DNA from: Bordetella parapertussis
GTDB lineage: Bacteria; Pseudomonadota; Gammaproteobacteria; Burkholderiales; Burkholderiaceae_B
Reading direction: 5' to 3'
DNA: 13,052 nt
Assembly (NCBI GenBank): GCA_945862495.1
Contig: CAMAYM010000072.1
Location: 1-13,052 of the forward strand
The notes under the pieces were generated by a model. The model was not told the origin of the DNA. It did no database searches and worked only from the letters and a program-made list of their open reading frames with translations. Below, piece by piece: positions 6,734-12,671 of the stretch; within the stretch, counting starts at the first letter, position 1, and the number at the start of each line of letters is the position of its first letter. Made by a program: the position numbers and the translations under genes.

Positions 6734-7915
6734 TTAATGTTGTCCGAGCCAGTCACGCAAAATCTCTTGTTCGTGTTGGTTGCGAATGGGTGGTGTATGC
6801 CTATACTGTACTGGTGTTTCAGAGAGTTTTAAGGGGTTGGCGATTAGGCTCACTTCCCCCGAACCTGCAAGAGGGTGGGGCATCCTTACTTCTGCGCCAC
6901 GGTGTTGAAGGTGCGGATCATTAAAAACTTGCTCGAGGTTATTGACGGGCCCGCATGGAACACCCACTTTTTCGCAGGCAGCAAGCCAGTAAGCACGTGA
7001 TTTCTTTTGAAGGGCAGCAGTGACGATATCTACCACTGCCTGTCGATTCATCACGCGAGAAACGTTAGTCGCGTATTGAGGGTCTTCGGCAACGGCAGCA
7101 ATGTCGGCAATATGACAGAGTTTTTTAAATTGGCTGTCATTGCCTGCAGCGATAATGATAGGGTCATCAGCGGTCGGAAAGACCTGATAAGGCACGATAT
7201 TTGGGTGTCCGTTGCCAAGTCTGACCGGATTCTCTTTGGAGTTGAGATAACTCGTGCCGGCATTGATAAGCCATGACACTTGTGTATCGAGTAGCGATAC
7301 ATCAATTTGTTGGCCTTTTCCTGTTTGATCCCGGTGTCGCAAGGCTGCCAGGATGCCAACAGTTGCATACATGCCTGTCATGACGTCAGCAATCCCCACT
7401 CCAACCTTCATAGGTTGGCCTTCCGGCTCGCCAGTCAAGCTCATGATCCCGCCCATGCCTTGAATCAGGAAGTCGTAACCAGCGCGCGTGGCGTAAGGAC
7501 CTGTCTGCCCAAATCCCGTGATTGAGCAATAGACTAATCGGGGAAACCGCTCTTTGATTTGATCATAGGCAAGACCATAGCTGCTCAGCCCACCAACTTT
7601 GTAATTTTCAACCAAGATATCGGCATTTTCAAGCAAGCGCATGATGAGATTTTGGCCTTCCGCGCTTGCAATGTCGATTTCGATGGATCGTTTATTTCTG
7701 TTAGCACACAAGTAATAAGCGCTTTCAGACGTAGGCTGACCGTCAGCATCTTCAACGAACGGAGGACCCCACTTGCGAGTGTCATCACCTTCGCCAGGCT
7801 TTTCAACTTTAACAACATCGGCACCAAGGTCACCGAGAAGTTGTGCTGCTGAGGGACCTGCAAGAATCCGTGATAGATCCAATACACGAATGCCGCTTAG
7901 CGCAGTTGGATGCAT
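6734..7915 (-). CDS. act: Family III (CaiB/BaiF) CoA-transferase, probable succinyl-CoA:3-sulfinopropionate CoA-transferase
   Basis: A 393-residue family III CoA-transferase, normal length. Seen: the N-terminal PTALSGIRVLDLSRILAGP (3-21), GADVVKVEKPGEGDDTR (31-47), YYLCANRNKRSIEID (67-81), the hairpin SITGFGQTGPYATRAGYD (131-148), and the catalytic aspartate region GVGIADVMTGMYA, where Asp177 is the expected nucleophile that forms the acyl-enzyme. Near the C-terminus are GVPCGPVNNLEQVFNDPHLQHRG (318-340) and HPLAGSG. Members move CoA between carboxylic acids by an interlocked-dimer mechanism. With the adjacent desulfinase-like gene, the most economical role is transfer of CoA from succinyl-CoA to 3-sulfinopropionate. 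GGAG about eight bases before the ATG supports the start. It is the first gene of the operon. Family assignment is secure; the substrate is inferred from context only. Confidence 0.85.
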   Translation of the reverse strand: MHPTALSGIRVLDLSRILAGPSAAQLLGDLGADVVKVEKPGEGDDTRKWGPPFVEDADGQPTSESAYYLCANRNKRSIEIDIASAEGQNLIMRLLENADILVENYKVGGLSSYGLAYDQIKERFPRLVYCSITGFGQTGPYATRAGYDFLIQGMGGIMSLTGEPEGQPMKVGVGIADVMTGMYATVGILAALRHRDQTGKGQQIDVSLLDTQVSWLINAGTSYLNSKENPVRLGNGHPNIVPYQVFPTADDPIIIAAGNDSQFKKLCHIADIAAVAEDPQYATNVSRVMNRQAVVDIVTAALQKKSRAYWLAACEKVGVPCGPVNNLEQVFNDPHLQHRGAEVRMPHPLAGSGEVSLIANPLKLSETPVQYRHTPPIRNQHEQEILRDWLGQH

Positions 7916-7990
7916 TGTCTACTCCATTTATTAATTTTTTAATTTGTGATGTCATTACTAAAGCGTCATCGCTTAAACCTTAGCAATATG

Positions 7991-8028
7991 ATCATAGCGG
8001 GCATTTTGATCGGCGTACAGCAATACGC
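7991..8028 (-). promoter_or_regulatory. Candidate promoter and operator upstream of the CoA-transferase operon
   Basis: On the minus strand TATGAT (plus 7991-7996) is a plausible -10, with TGTACG (plus 8014-8019) 17 bases upstream as a poor -35. The inverted repeat GCGTA-CAGCAA-TACGC (8013-8028) overlaps the -35, as expected for a regulator-controlled promoter. A second short inverted repeat, AAGCG-ATGA-CGCTT on the minus strand, lies nearer the gene at about 7961-7974. Symmetry is seen; function is inferred. No regulator gene is present in the window. Confidence 0.3.
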
Positions 8029-8093
8029 GGGACTGCAGTGCACATTGTTTTTAATGGATTCTTTGTGCAAAAGATAATGCCTCGCATGTAAAT

Positions 8094-8579
8094 TTATTGC
8101 ATTAACTCGATCAATTGATCAAGTGCCGTACCCCAGCCATGCTGGAAGCCCATATCTTCATGTGCCTGCTTATTGGCTTCAGTCTGATGCATCACATCAG
8201 CGGTATACGAGGTTCCACCATCGCTAAGTGGCGAAAGCCTTAGGTCAACTACAAAGAAGAATCCAAGGTTCTCATCTTTGGGTTGAGACTTTGGCTTAAA
8301 ACCGGGGCCGAACGCGTTGGTCCAAACCAGTCGTCGTTGTGGTTCGATGGCCAAAAAACACCATGTGTTGTCGGGTATATTTTCGCCTTCTGGCGATTGC
8401 ATTGTCGTCAGAAAGATGCCGCCAGGCTTTAGATCGATTTCGCACTCTACAACTTTCCATGGCCTCGGACAAAACCACTTCATCAAGATAGATGGATTGG
8501 TTAAGCCCTCCCAGATTTGGGCAGGAGAGAGGCTGACATCACGGTGAAATTGAAGGTCAAGAAGTGGGTCGGGCATCAT
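8094..8579 (-). CDS. SRPBCC / AHSA1-type START-like protein
   Basis: A 161-residue cytosolic protein of the AHSA1 (Hsp90-activator-like) branch of the SRPBCC superfamily, a helix-grip fold with a deep ligand cavity. Seen: FHRDVSLSPAQIWEGLTNPSILMKWFCPRPWKVVECEIDLKPGG (about 11-54), matching the family's opening helices and first strands, then the strand-rich middle, and the long C-terminal helix starting near HEDMGFQHGWGTALDQLIELM (140-160). No signal peptide. Bacterial members are mostly uncharacterised and often bind hydrophobic ligands. It sits between the amidohydrolase and the CoA-transferase operon, separated from each (62 and 178 bases), so no functional link is clear. The SD is weak; two adjacent ATGs leave the start ambiguous by one codon. 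Confidence 0.85.
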   Translation of the reverse strand: MMPDPLLDLQFHRDVSLSPAQIWEGLTNPSILMKWFCPRPWKVVECEIDLKPGGIFLTTMQSPEGENIPDNTWCFLAIEPQRRLVWTNAFGPGFKPKSQPKDENLGFFFVVDLRLSPLSDGGTSYTADVMHQTEANKQAHEDMGFQHGWGTALDQLIELMQ

Positions 8580-8641
8580 GGCGACTTCATTGCTGGTTGA
8601 ATGTTTGTCTAGGAACTATCAAAAAAGGCTGCTTCAAGTAA

Positions 8642-10330
8642 CTATTGCTTTCTATAGAGCGGCTTACCATGCTTAATCGTTTGTAGAACTTCAATATTTT
8701 TTACGTCATCCGGGAGGACTTTTAATGGATTGCGATCAAGTATCACCAGGTCGGCAAGCATGCCTTTGGCAAGAGCGCCTTTTGTCGATTCTTCTTTGTA
8801 CTGATAGGCTGCGCTTGTGGTGAATCCCTGCAGTGCCTTGTAGATGCCTATTTGTTGTTCTTTGCCCAGAGTTTTGCCACTCAACGTTTTACGATTTACT
8901 GCACTCCAAATGGTGAACATAGGATTAGGACCGGAAGAAGGCGTGTCATTATGAATTCCAATTCTCACACCTAGCTGATCGGCAGTCTTTAATGGACTTA
9001 TGTTACTAGCTCTTTCTTCACCAAGTATCTGTAGGTACACATCGCCATACATCCAGATATGGTTAGTCAAGGTGATTGCCATTATATTTTGCGCTCGATA
9101 TTGCTTTAGCTGATCCTCTCGAGCAAAGAACGAATGCGAGATTACTGTTCTTCTATTTTCAGTGATGCCTGTTTCTTTTATGGCTTTGGAGATCGCAGAT
9201 AGCGTCATATCGATACCGGCGTCGCCGTTACTGTAGCCAAAATACGGAATATTTTTTTGGTAAGCGAGCTTGACGTAGTGATCTAAACTACTTTGTGAGA
9301 TTGCTGCAAACCCACGCCATTCTTTACCAAAACTCCCTGTGTCTGCGTAAGGCTTTGTAAAATAAGCCAGCCGCAGCTGTGGCGCTCCGTCCGTAGGAAC
9401 CATTATCCCCGCGACTTTAAAACCACGATCATTGCTGTCATAGGCCCCGAATTTAAAGTTGGGATTCGTTTTGAGTAATTCATCAACGACATCAAAAGTC
9501 GGTAACGCGATTAAGTCAATCGAAATTGCTTTTTGTACACTGGCCGCACGCATCTTATTAATTTCATCAACCGTCGCTTCGTAGCTCTGGGCAGTCGTGA
9601 AACCATTCGAAAGATAGATTTGTTCAGCCTTACGGAAAATGTCGAAGGTTACGTCTTGGGAAAGCTGGCCCACAGCTCGTGCTACCGCATCCATATATGG
9701 AGCACCAATCAACTCTCCCGTGAGTTGTCCTGTTTTGGGGTCGACGGAGATAAAGCCCCCAGCAACTTTAGTATCTTTAGTGATACCAAGTTTTTTCAAG
9801 CCTGCGGTGTTTACTTGACCAGTTAGCGTTGAGATATTTTGTAGCAAAAGAGGTTGATCCGGGAATGCCTTATCCAAGTCTGCTAGTGACAGCCCGCCAT
9901 CTGACAACATTGCTGCTGAATAACCTGAGCTAAGAACCCAGCCGTTGAAAGGCTTGCCTTCAGCCAGCAATTTGTTCAGAGCTTGAGCTTTGGTATTGGG
10001 CGGGTTTTTGGCAAAGTACCCTAGATTCACACCAAGGGTATTTTGTGCGATCAGCGTGAAGTGCCCCCAGCTATCAATAAAGCCGGGCATGAGTGTGGTG
10101 CCTTTGAGATCATGCAACGCGGGGTTGGTCCCAGCTTGAGTGAGGGCTTGCCCCTTTTTTCCGGCAAACAGAATTTTGTCGTTCTGCACTATAAGCGCTT
10201 CGACATATTCTGGCTGGTCGCCTTGCATCGTAAGAATGTCGCCGTTGAAGTAAACCGTTGTAGTGTTTGCAAATGTTGTAGCGGAGTAAAAAACTACAAA
10301 TAGGCTAAGAATTTTTTGCGCGATATTCAT
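8642..10330 (-). CDS. Exported YtcJ-like amidohydrolase with altered metal-site histidines
   Basis: A 562-residue member of the amidohydrolase superfamily (amidohydrolase_3/YtcJ type). Residues 1-21 form a signal peptide, so it is probably periplasmic. The N-terminal beta-sandwich piece leads into LKGTTLMPGFIDSWGHF (75-91), where the family normally reads FIDxHxH; the first metal-binding His is Trp88, while His90 remains. The later HxIGD-type motif reads YSNGD (366-370), so its His is also lost. His399 (ISHS) and Asp462 (IHNDTP) are at the expected places, and the C-terminal ALAKGMLADLVILDRNPL (519-536) is typical of the family. Metal content and activity are therefore uncertain; it might be a one-metal enzyme or a divergent subfamily. 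It is divergent from the GNAT gene. The SD is poor. Confidence 0.82.
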   Translation of the reverse strand: MNIAQKILSLFVVFYSATTFANTTTVYFNGDILTMQGDQPEYVEALIVQNDKILFAGKKGQALTQAGTNPALHDLKGTTLMPGFIDSWGHFTLIAQNTLGVNLGYFAKNPPNTKAQALNKLLAEGKPFNGWVLSSGYSAAMLSDGGLSLADLDKAFPDQPLLLQNISTLTGQVNTAGLKKLGITKDTKVAGGFISVDPKTGQLTGELIGAPYMDAVARAVGQLSQDVTFDIFRKAEQIYLSNGFTTAQSYEATVDEINKMRAASVQKAISIDLIALPTFDVVDELLKTNPNFKFGAYDSNDRGFKVAGIMVPTDGAPQLRLAYFTKPYADTGSFGKEWRGFAAISQSSLDHYVKLAYQKNIPYFGYSNGDAGIDMTLSAISKAIKETGITENRRTVISHSFFAREDQLKQYRAQNIMAITLTNHIWMYGDVYLQILGEERASNISPLKTADQLGVRIGIHNDTPSSGPNPMFTIWSAVNRKTLSGKTLGKEQQIGIYKALQGFTTSAAYQYKEESTKGALAKGMLADLVILDRNPLKVLPDDVKNIEVLQTIKHGKPLYRKQ

Positions 10331-10391
10331 AATTGTTTGACCATTAAGATTCCGAGGACCTATGAATTGTAGTCAATACAGTTAGTAAATA

Positions 10392-10425
10392 AGACTCAAT
10401 TTCTCAGTGCTCAGAAATTGAGTCT
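10392..10425. promoter_or_regulatory. Perfect 13-bp inverted repeat in a divergent intergenic region
   Basis: AGACTCAATTTCT (10392-10404) and AGAAATTGAGTCT (10413-10425) are perfectly complementary around the 8-base spacer CAGTGCTC. It sits between the divergent amidohydrolase and GNAT genes, with no U-run on either side and no gene ending here, so an operator is more likely than a terminator. A related half-site, GACTCAATAAACTCT, occurs at about 10454. Confidence 0.5.
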
Positions 10426-10470
10426 ATAAGTATCGTGTTAAATGGCATGGACTGACTCAATAAACTCTAA

Positions 10471-10499
10471 TTGATTTATCCTTTTGGGGAAAATATTTA
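10471..10499 (+). promoter_or_regulatory. Possible sigma-70-like promoter of the GNAT gene
   Basis: TTGATT (10471-10476) and TATTTA (10494-10499) are 17 bases apart, 30 bases before the GNAT start codon. The -35 is good and the -10 mediocre. The 13-bp inverted repeat lies upstream of it. Confidence 0.35.
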
Positions 10500-10528
10500 A
10501 GATGTAGTTTTGTACTTGAGATGATTCA

Positions 10529-10990
10529 ATGAACTTTGATATTCGCCGCGATGATCTGAGTGGGGCTGATGTTCAAGCACTCGTTCAAGAGCATATTGCT
10601 GAGATGTTGAGTAACTCACCGATTGAAAGTGTTCATGCTTTACCCCTCGATAGTTTGCGAAAACCAGAGGTTACATTTTGGTCTGTCTGGCGCCAAGGAG
10701 AACTTAGCGGCTGCGGTGCGTTGAGGGAACTTGACGGCACTCATGGTGAGATAAAGTCGATGCGAACAAAAGCTAAGTTTCTGAGAATAGGTGTTGGACA
10801 AGCGATATTGAGCAGAATAATTTCTGAAGCAAACATGCGTGGCTACACTAGACTTAGCCTTGAAACTGGATCTGCAGAAGCATTTAAGCCGGCACTTGCC
10901 TTGTATGAACAAAATGGCTTTGAAGTGTGCGGTCCATTTAGCGACTACAAACACGATCCGCATAGCGTTTCTATGACGAAGATCCTTTGA
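10529..10990 (+). CDS. GNAT family N-acetyltransferase
   Basis: A 153-residue acetyl-CoA-dependent acetyltransferase, normal length. The opening MNFDIRRDDLSGADVQALVQEHIAEM, the SPIESVHALPLD segment (30-41) and TFWSVWRQGELSGCGALREL (49-68) follow a recognisable YsnE/YafP-like subgroup. The acetyl-CoA pyrophosphate loop is LRIGVG (85-90) within motif A, preceded by the EIKSMRT strand. Motif B is the ALYEQNGFEVCGPF region (124-137). The substrate is unknown; relatives act on small molecules or protein N-termini. The ATG is preceded by GAG at suitable distance. It is a single plus-strand gene that converges on the AlaX gene across the terminator-bearing repeat at 11137-11247. Confidence 0.9.
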   Translation: MNFDIRRDDLSGADVQALVQEHIAEMLSNSPIESVHALPLDSLRKPEVTFWSVWRQGELSGCGALRELDGTHGEIKSMRTKAKFLRIGVGQAILSRIISEANMRGYTRLSLETGSAEAFKPALALYEQNGFEVCGPFSDYKHDPHSVSMTKIL

Positions 10991-11154
10991 AGGCTATTAG
11001 TACCAAATTAGTAAATCTCGTCGTGATCCCCAACATTGATTGGAATAATTTCACTCTCAGTAATGATGAGTTCCTGTTTAGCATCACAAACAGGATAGTC
11101 AATCGTACGATTAAAAGCACTACCGATCAATTAGAAACATCCAGTTACAGACCC

Positions 11155-11189
11155 CAAAAGCAAAAAACCCAGCGGGAACGCAGGGGTTT
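11155..11189 (-). terminator. Intrinsic terminator in repeat copy A
   Basis: Stem 11165-11174 / 11179-11189 (AAACCC-A-GCG against CGC-A-GGGGTTT, one A-A mismatch and one bulge) with a GGAA loop. On the minus strand it is followed by a U-rich tail (GGGTTTTTTGCTTTTG), so it should end the AlaX transcript. The weaker TTTCTAAAATT tail on the plus strand may also stop the GNAT transcript. Confidence 0.7.
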
Positions 11190-11200
11190 CTAAAATTCAT

Positions 11201-11224
11201 TGGTGATCCGGGGCGGAATCGACC
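11201..11224 (-). other. tRNA 3'-end-like segment, copy A
   Basis: Minus-strand reading gives GGTCGATTCC followed by GCC, then CCGGATC, A and CCA, the layout of a tRNA T-loop, acceptor strand, discriminator and CCA. One T of the usual GGTTCGATTCC is missing and a matching 5' acceptor strand (GATCCGG) is not found nearby, so it is a remnant, not a working tRNA. It is more diverged from tRNA-Phe than copy B. Confidence 0.45.
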
Positions 11225-11292
11225 GAGGCCTTAGGAGGTTTAATCCTACTTTCAGCTTGCTTTAGAGGCTTGTAAATCAATGTAGTAGTTGA

Positions 11293-11931
11293 TCACGCGA
11301 GAAAAATCTCAACCCTCTGATTGCCTCGACCTTTGTTGTTTCGCTTCAGCTTAATCGAACCGATTTCACCTGTTCGTTTTACGTGTGTCCCACCACAAGG
11401 CACGCGTGAAAAACCACAAATTTCCCAGTAGCGACGCTCATTGGGTTCGTCATCATAGCCAGTGACAATTTCCATATTTGCAGAAATGATTGCGTTAGCC
11501 TCAGCCTCAATCAAGGGAAGTAATGTCGAGATGCTCACTGGATACGCGAAGTCGATGCGTGCTTTATCTTGGCTAATATGAGCGCCGACCTTATTGACAT
11601 CCCCAAGGTTCTTGTGGAAAAGTTCAAGCACCAGCTCAGCAGCAAAGTGCAGTCGCATGAGTTGGTACCTTCTAGCCCAATTAATCTGAACTAGTACTGA
11701 CTGACCTGCCATCAGACTATGGTTTTCAGCGAGGGTGTAGACGATGTCCAAACCCTGCTTTTGCGCGACTAATACCGCTTGGTCGTTGATGGTTCCGATG
11801 TCGCTCTCTTGGCCTCCAGAAAAAGCAAAGAAGATGGTTTCCGACAACGTAATGTCTGCTCCAGATACGGTCGATACTATCGTTGAGAGTTTGGTCAGAT
11901 ATGGATCAGACCAAAAAACTTTTTGTGTCAT
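11293..11931 (-). CDS. AlaX-type alanyl-tRNA editing domain protein
   Basis: A 212-residue stand-alone homologue of the AlaRS editing domain, which hydrolyses mischarged Ser- or Gly-tRNA(Ala). Seen: the glycine motif FAFSGGQESDIGTI (35-48), the helix MRLHFAAELVLELF (92-105), and VPCGGTHVKRTGEIGSIKLK (177-196). Zinc would normally bind HxxxH plus CxxxH. Cys179 and His183 are kept, and His95 is kept, but the second His of HxxxH is Glu99. The C-terminal KGRGNQRVEIFL matches the family's closing strand. It starts four bases after the stop of an antitoxin-like gene, so translation is probably coupled. It takes the position a toxin holds in the neighbouring cassette. The editing fold is clear; its job in this setting is unknown. 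Confidence 0.85.
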   Translation of the reverse strand: MTQKVFWSDPYLTKLSTIVSTVSGADITLSETIFFAFSGGQESDIGTINDQAVLVAQKQGLDIVYTLAENHSLMAGQSVLVQINWARRYQLMRLHFAAELVLELFHKNLGDVNKVGAHISQDKARIDFAYPVSISTLLPLIEAEANAIISANMEIVTGYDDEPNERRYWEICGFSRVPCGGTHVKRTGEIGSIKLKRNNKGRGNQRVEIFLA

Positions 11932-11935
11932 ACAT

Positions 11936-12172
11936 TTAACCGAAGTAATACTTGAGCTTGTTGCGCAATGACTCGAAGTACTCTTCGTTCATTTCAGCAA
12001 CAATCGGTGAATTCATTCCATCCAGTACTTTTTGACGCAAAACAGCGAGCTCTTCTTTACGCGTTACAAAACGCATCATGAAGTCGTGAGCATAATCCAG
12101 TCCAGCATAGCTCGCACTTTCTGAAAGAGCAGATAGCTGAGCATCCGTTAAATCTAAAGTCATCTTTGGCAT
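11936..12172 (-). CDS. Orphan ParD-like antitoxin
   Basis: A 78-residue protein. Residues about 4-25 (MTLDLTDAQLSALSESASYAGL) look like a short strand and helix suitable for ribbon-helix-helix DNA binding. The C-terminal part ELAVLRQKVLDGMNSPIVAE...YFESLRNKL (46-73) closely parallels the antitoxin at 12672-12896 (WLREQLLAGLNSPLCDP...YFERLRARA), the part that would wrap a ParE-type toxin. No toxin gene follows; the next gene, four bases on, is the AlaX-type protein. The first ATG has GGGG too close upstream; the ATG three codons later is better spaced from it, so the true start may be Met4. The inverted repeat at 12209-12235 lies about 40 bases upstream and could be its operator. Antitoxin identity rests on the internal comparison. 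Confidence 0.65.
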   Translation of the reverse strand: MPKMTLDLTDAQLSALSESASYAGLDYAHDFMMRFVTRKEELAVLRQKVLDGMNSPIVAEMNEEYFESLRNKLKYYFG

Positions 12173-12208
12173 ACCCCAATGCTAGGCGTTGAAATTGAGT
12201 TTGGCAAT

Positions 12209-12235
12209 CACTGGATACTGTCCGATACATCCAGT
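12209..12235. promoter_or_regulatory. Inverted repeat at the junction of the two cassettes
   Basis: ACTGGAT and ATCCAGT form perfect 7-bp arms around a 12-base spacer, upstream of the orphan antitoxin. The right arm is part of ACATCCAGTTACAG, the outer end of repeat copy B. It could be an autoregulatory operator or a recombination half-site pair. Confidence 0.4.
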
Positions 12236-12244
12236 TACAGGCCC

Positions 12245-12280
12245 AGAAATGCAAAAACCCCAGCGCGGACGCAGGGGTTT
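12245..12280 (-). terminator. Intrinsic terminator in repeat copy B
   Basis: Stem AAACCCC-A-GCG (12255-12265) against CGC-A-GGGGTTT (12270-12280), one A-A mismatch, loop CGGA. The minus-strand tail is TTTTTGCATTTCT, so it should terminate the antitoxin-toxin transcript. The stem differs from copy A at several bases yet still pairs. Confidence 0.75.
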
Positions 12281-12292
12281 CTATAATTTCAG

Positions 12293-12316
12293 TGGTGGCC
12301 CGGGGCGGAATCGACC
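12293..12316 (-). other. tRNA-Phe-like 3' end, copy B
   Basis: Minus-strand GGTCGATTCCGCC, then CCGGGCC, A, CCA. The acceptor strand CCGGGCC would pair with GGCCCGG, the usual 5' end of tRNA-Phe, but that 5' half is absent here and one T of the T-loop is missing. It is taken as an integration remnant. Confidence 0.5.
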
Positions 12317-12337
12317 AGGGTCGAGGACGCTTAATCC

Positions 12338-12670
12338 TTATTGAAACCTTTCACGAGACAGCATTGCTTGGTTGATATCTCGCTTAGGGTGGAGGACTCG
12401 ACAAAGCTCTACTCGGTCATTGAACACTCTGTAGTAGATCTGGTGAGGAAAGCGCTTTAACGCCCAAGATTTGATACCTTCAATGTCCAAGTCGAATGCT
12501 GGGCGCGGCGATCCAATATTCGGATGTTGACTAAGACAAGCGTAAGCGTCGGTAACCTCTAATGCGAAATTTTGAGAAATAAGGGGCCCAGCGTGTTGGC
12601 GGTAGTAATCAATAACATCATCAGCATCCTCCAGTGCGTGACGATGCGGGATGATGGTTTTGCCCGCCAA
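12338..12670 (-). CDS. RelE/ParE-family toxin
   Basis: A 110-residue protein of the RelE/ParE superfamily. Seen: the N-terminal strand and helix HRHALEDADDVIDYYRQHAGPLISQNFALEV (9-39), the SQHPNIGSPRPAFDLDIEGIKSWALKRFPHQIYYRVFNDRVELCRVLHPKRDI (47-99) pattern with the conserved Pro/Gly, Arg and YYRV strand, and the terminal HPKRDI typical of ParE-like toxins. ParE proteins poison DNA gyrase and RelE proteins cleave ribosomal mRNA; which applies is not clear, but ParE-like ends fit better. No upstream ATG exists; translation probably starts at the TTG (12668-12670), one base after the antitoxin stop, with GGAGAG seven bases before it. This tight coupling is typical of type II pairs. Confidence 0.85.
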   Translation of the reverse strand: MAGKTIIPHRHALEDADDVIDYYRQHAGPLISQNFALEVTDAYACLSQHPNIGSPRPAFDLDIEGIKSWALKRFPHQIYYRVFNDRVELCRVLHPKRDINQAMLSRERFQ

Positions 12671-12671
12671 T

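Larger units (their letters stand above)
11137..11247 (-). repeat. tRNA-end/terminator repeat, copy A
   Basis: Direct repeat of 111 bases, matching 12227-12338. Identical blocks include ACATCCAGTTACAG (11137-11150), ACGCAGGGGTTTCTA and CCGGGGCGGAATCGACC (11208-11224). Read on the minus strand it has, in order: a 5-bp stem with a 7-base loop shaped like an anticodon arm (TAGGA/TCCTA), a T-arm-like GGTCGATTCC, an acceptor-like CCGGATC-A-CCA, a terminator, and the shared TGTAACTGGATGT. It occupies the otherwise gene-free gap between the GNAT and AlaX genes. Attachment-site scar of a tRNA-targeting element is the preferred reading; a plain duplicated 3' region is the alternative. Confidence 0.7.
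12227..12338 (-). repeat. tRNA-end/terminator repeat, copy B
   Basis: Second copy of the repeat, same orientation as 11137-11247. On the minus strand it starts one base after the last base of the toxin reading frame (the stop codon overlaps its edge) with GGATTAA, then a hairpin shaped like an anticodon arm (AGGA/TCCT, 7-base loop), the T-arm-like GGTCGATTCC, acceptor-like CCGGGCC-A-CCA, a terminator and TGTAACTGGATGT. The 3' end GCCCCGGGCCACCA equals the 3' end I recall for betaproteobacterial tRNA-Phe. The spacing between the anticodon-like and T-like parts is shorter than in a tRNA. Confidence 0.72.

Noticed and set aside
10987..11193. 68-codon plus-strand frame directly after the GNAT gene
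   Set aside because: It starts at a TTG overlapping the GNAT stop, has no SD of its own, resembles no family I know, and runs into the terminator stem of repeat copy A.
11201..11250. Functional tRNA gene
   Set aside because: Only a 3'-half-like piece exists: no 5' acceptor strand or D-arm, a shortened variable region and a missing T in the T-loop.
11137..12338. Integron attC sites
   Set aside because: Size, cassette layout and inverted ends were suggestive, but the core motifs GTTRRRY and RYYYAAC are not found at the ends, and the tRNA-like 3' end plus terminator explains the repeat better.
11137..12338. CRISPR array
   Set aside because: There are only two long repeats about 1 kb apart with genes between them, not short regularly spaced units.
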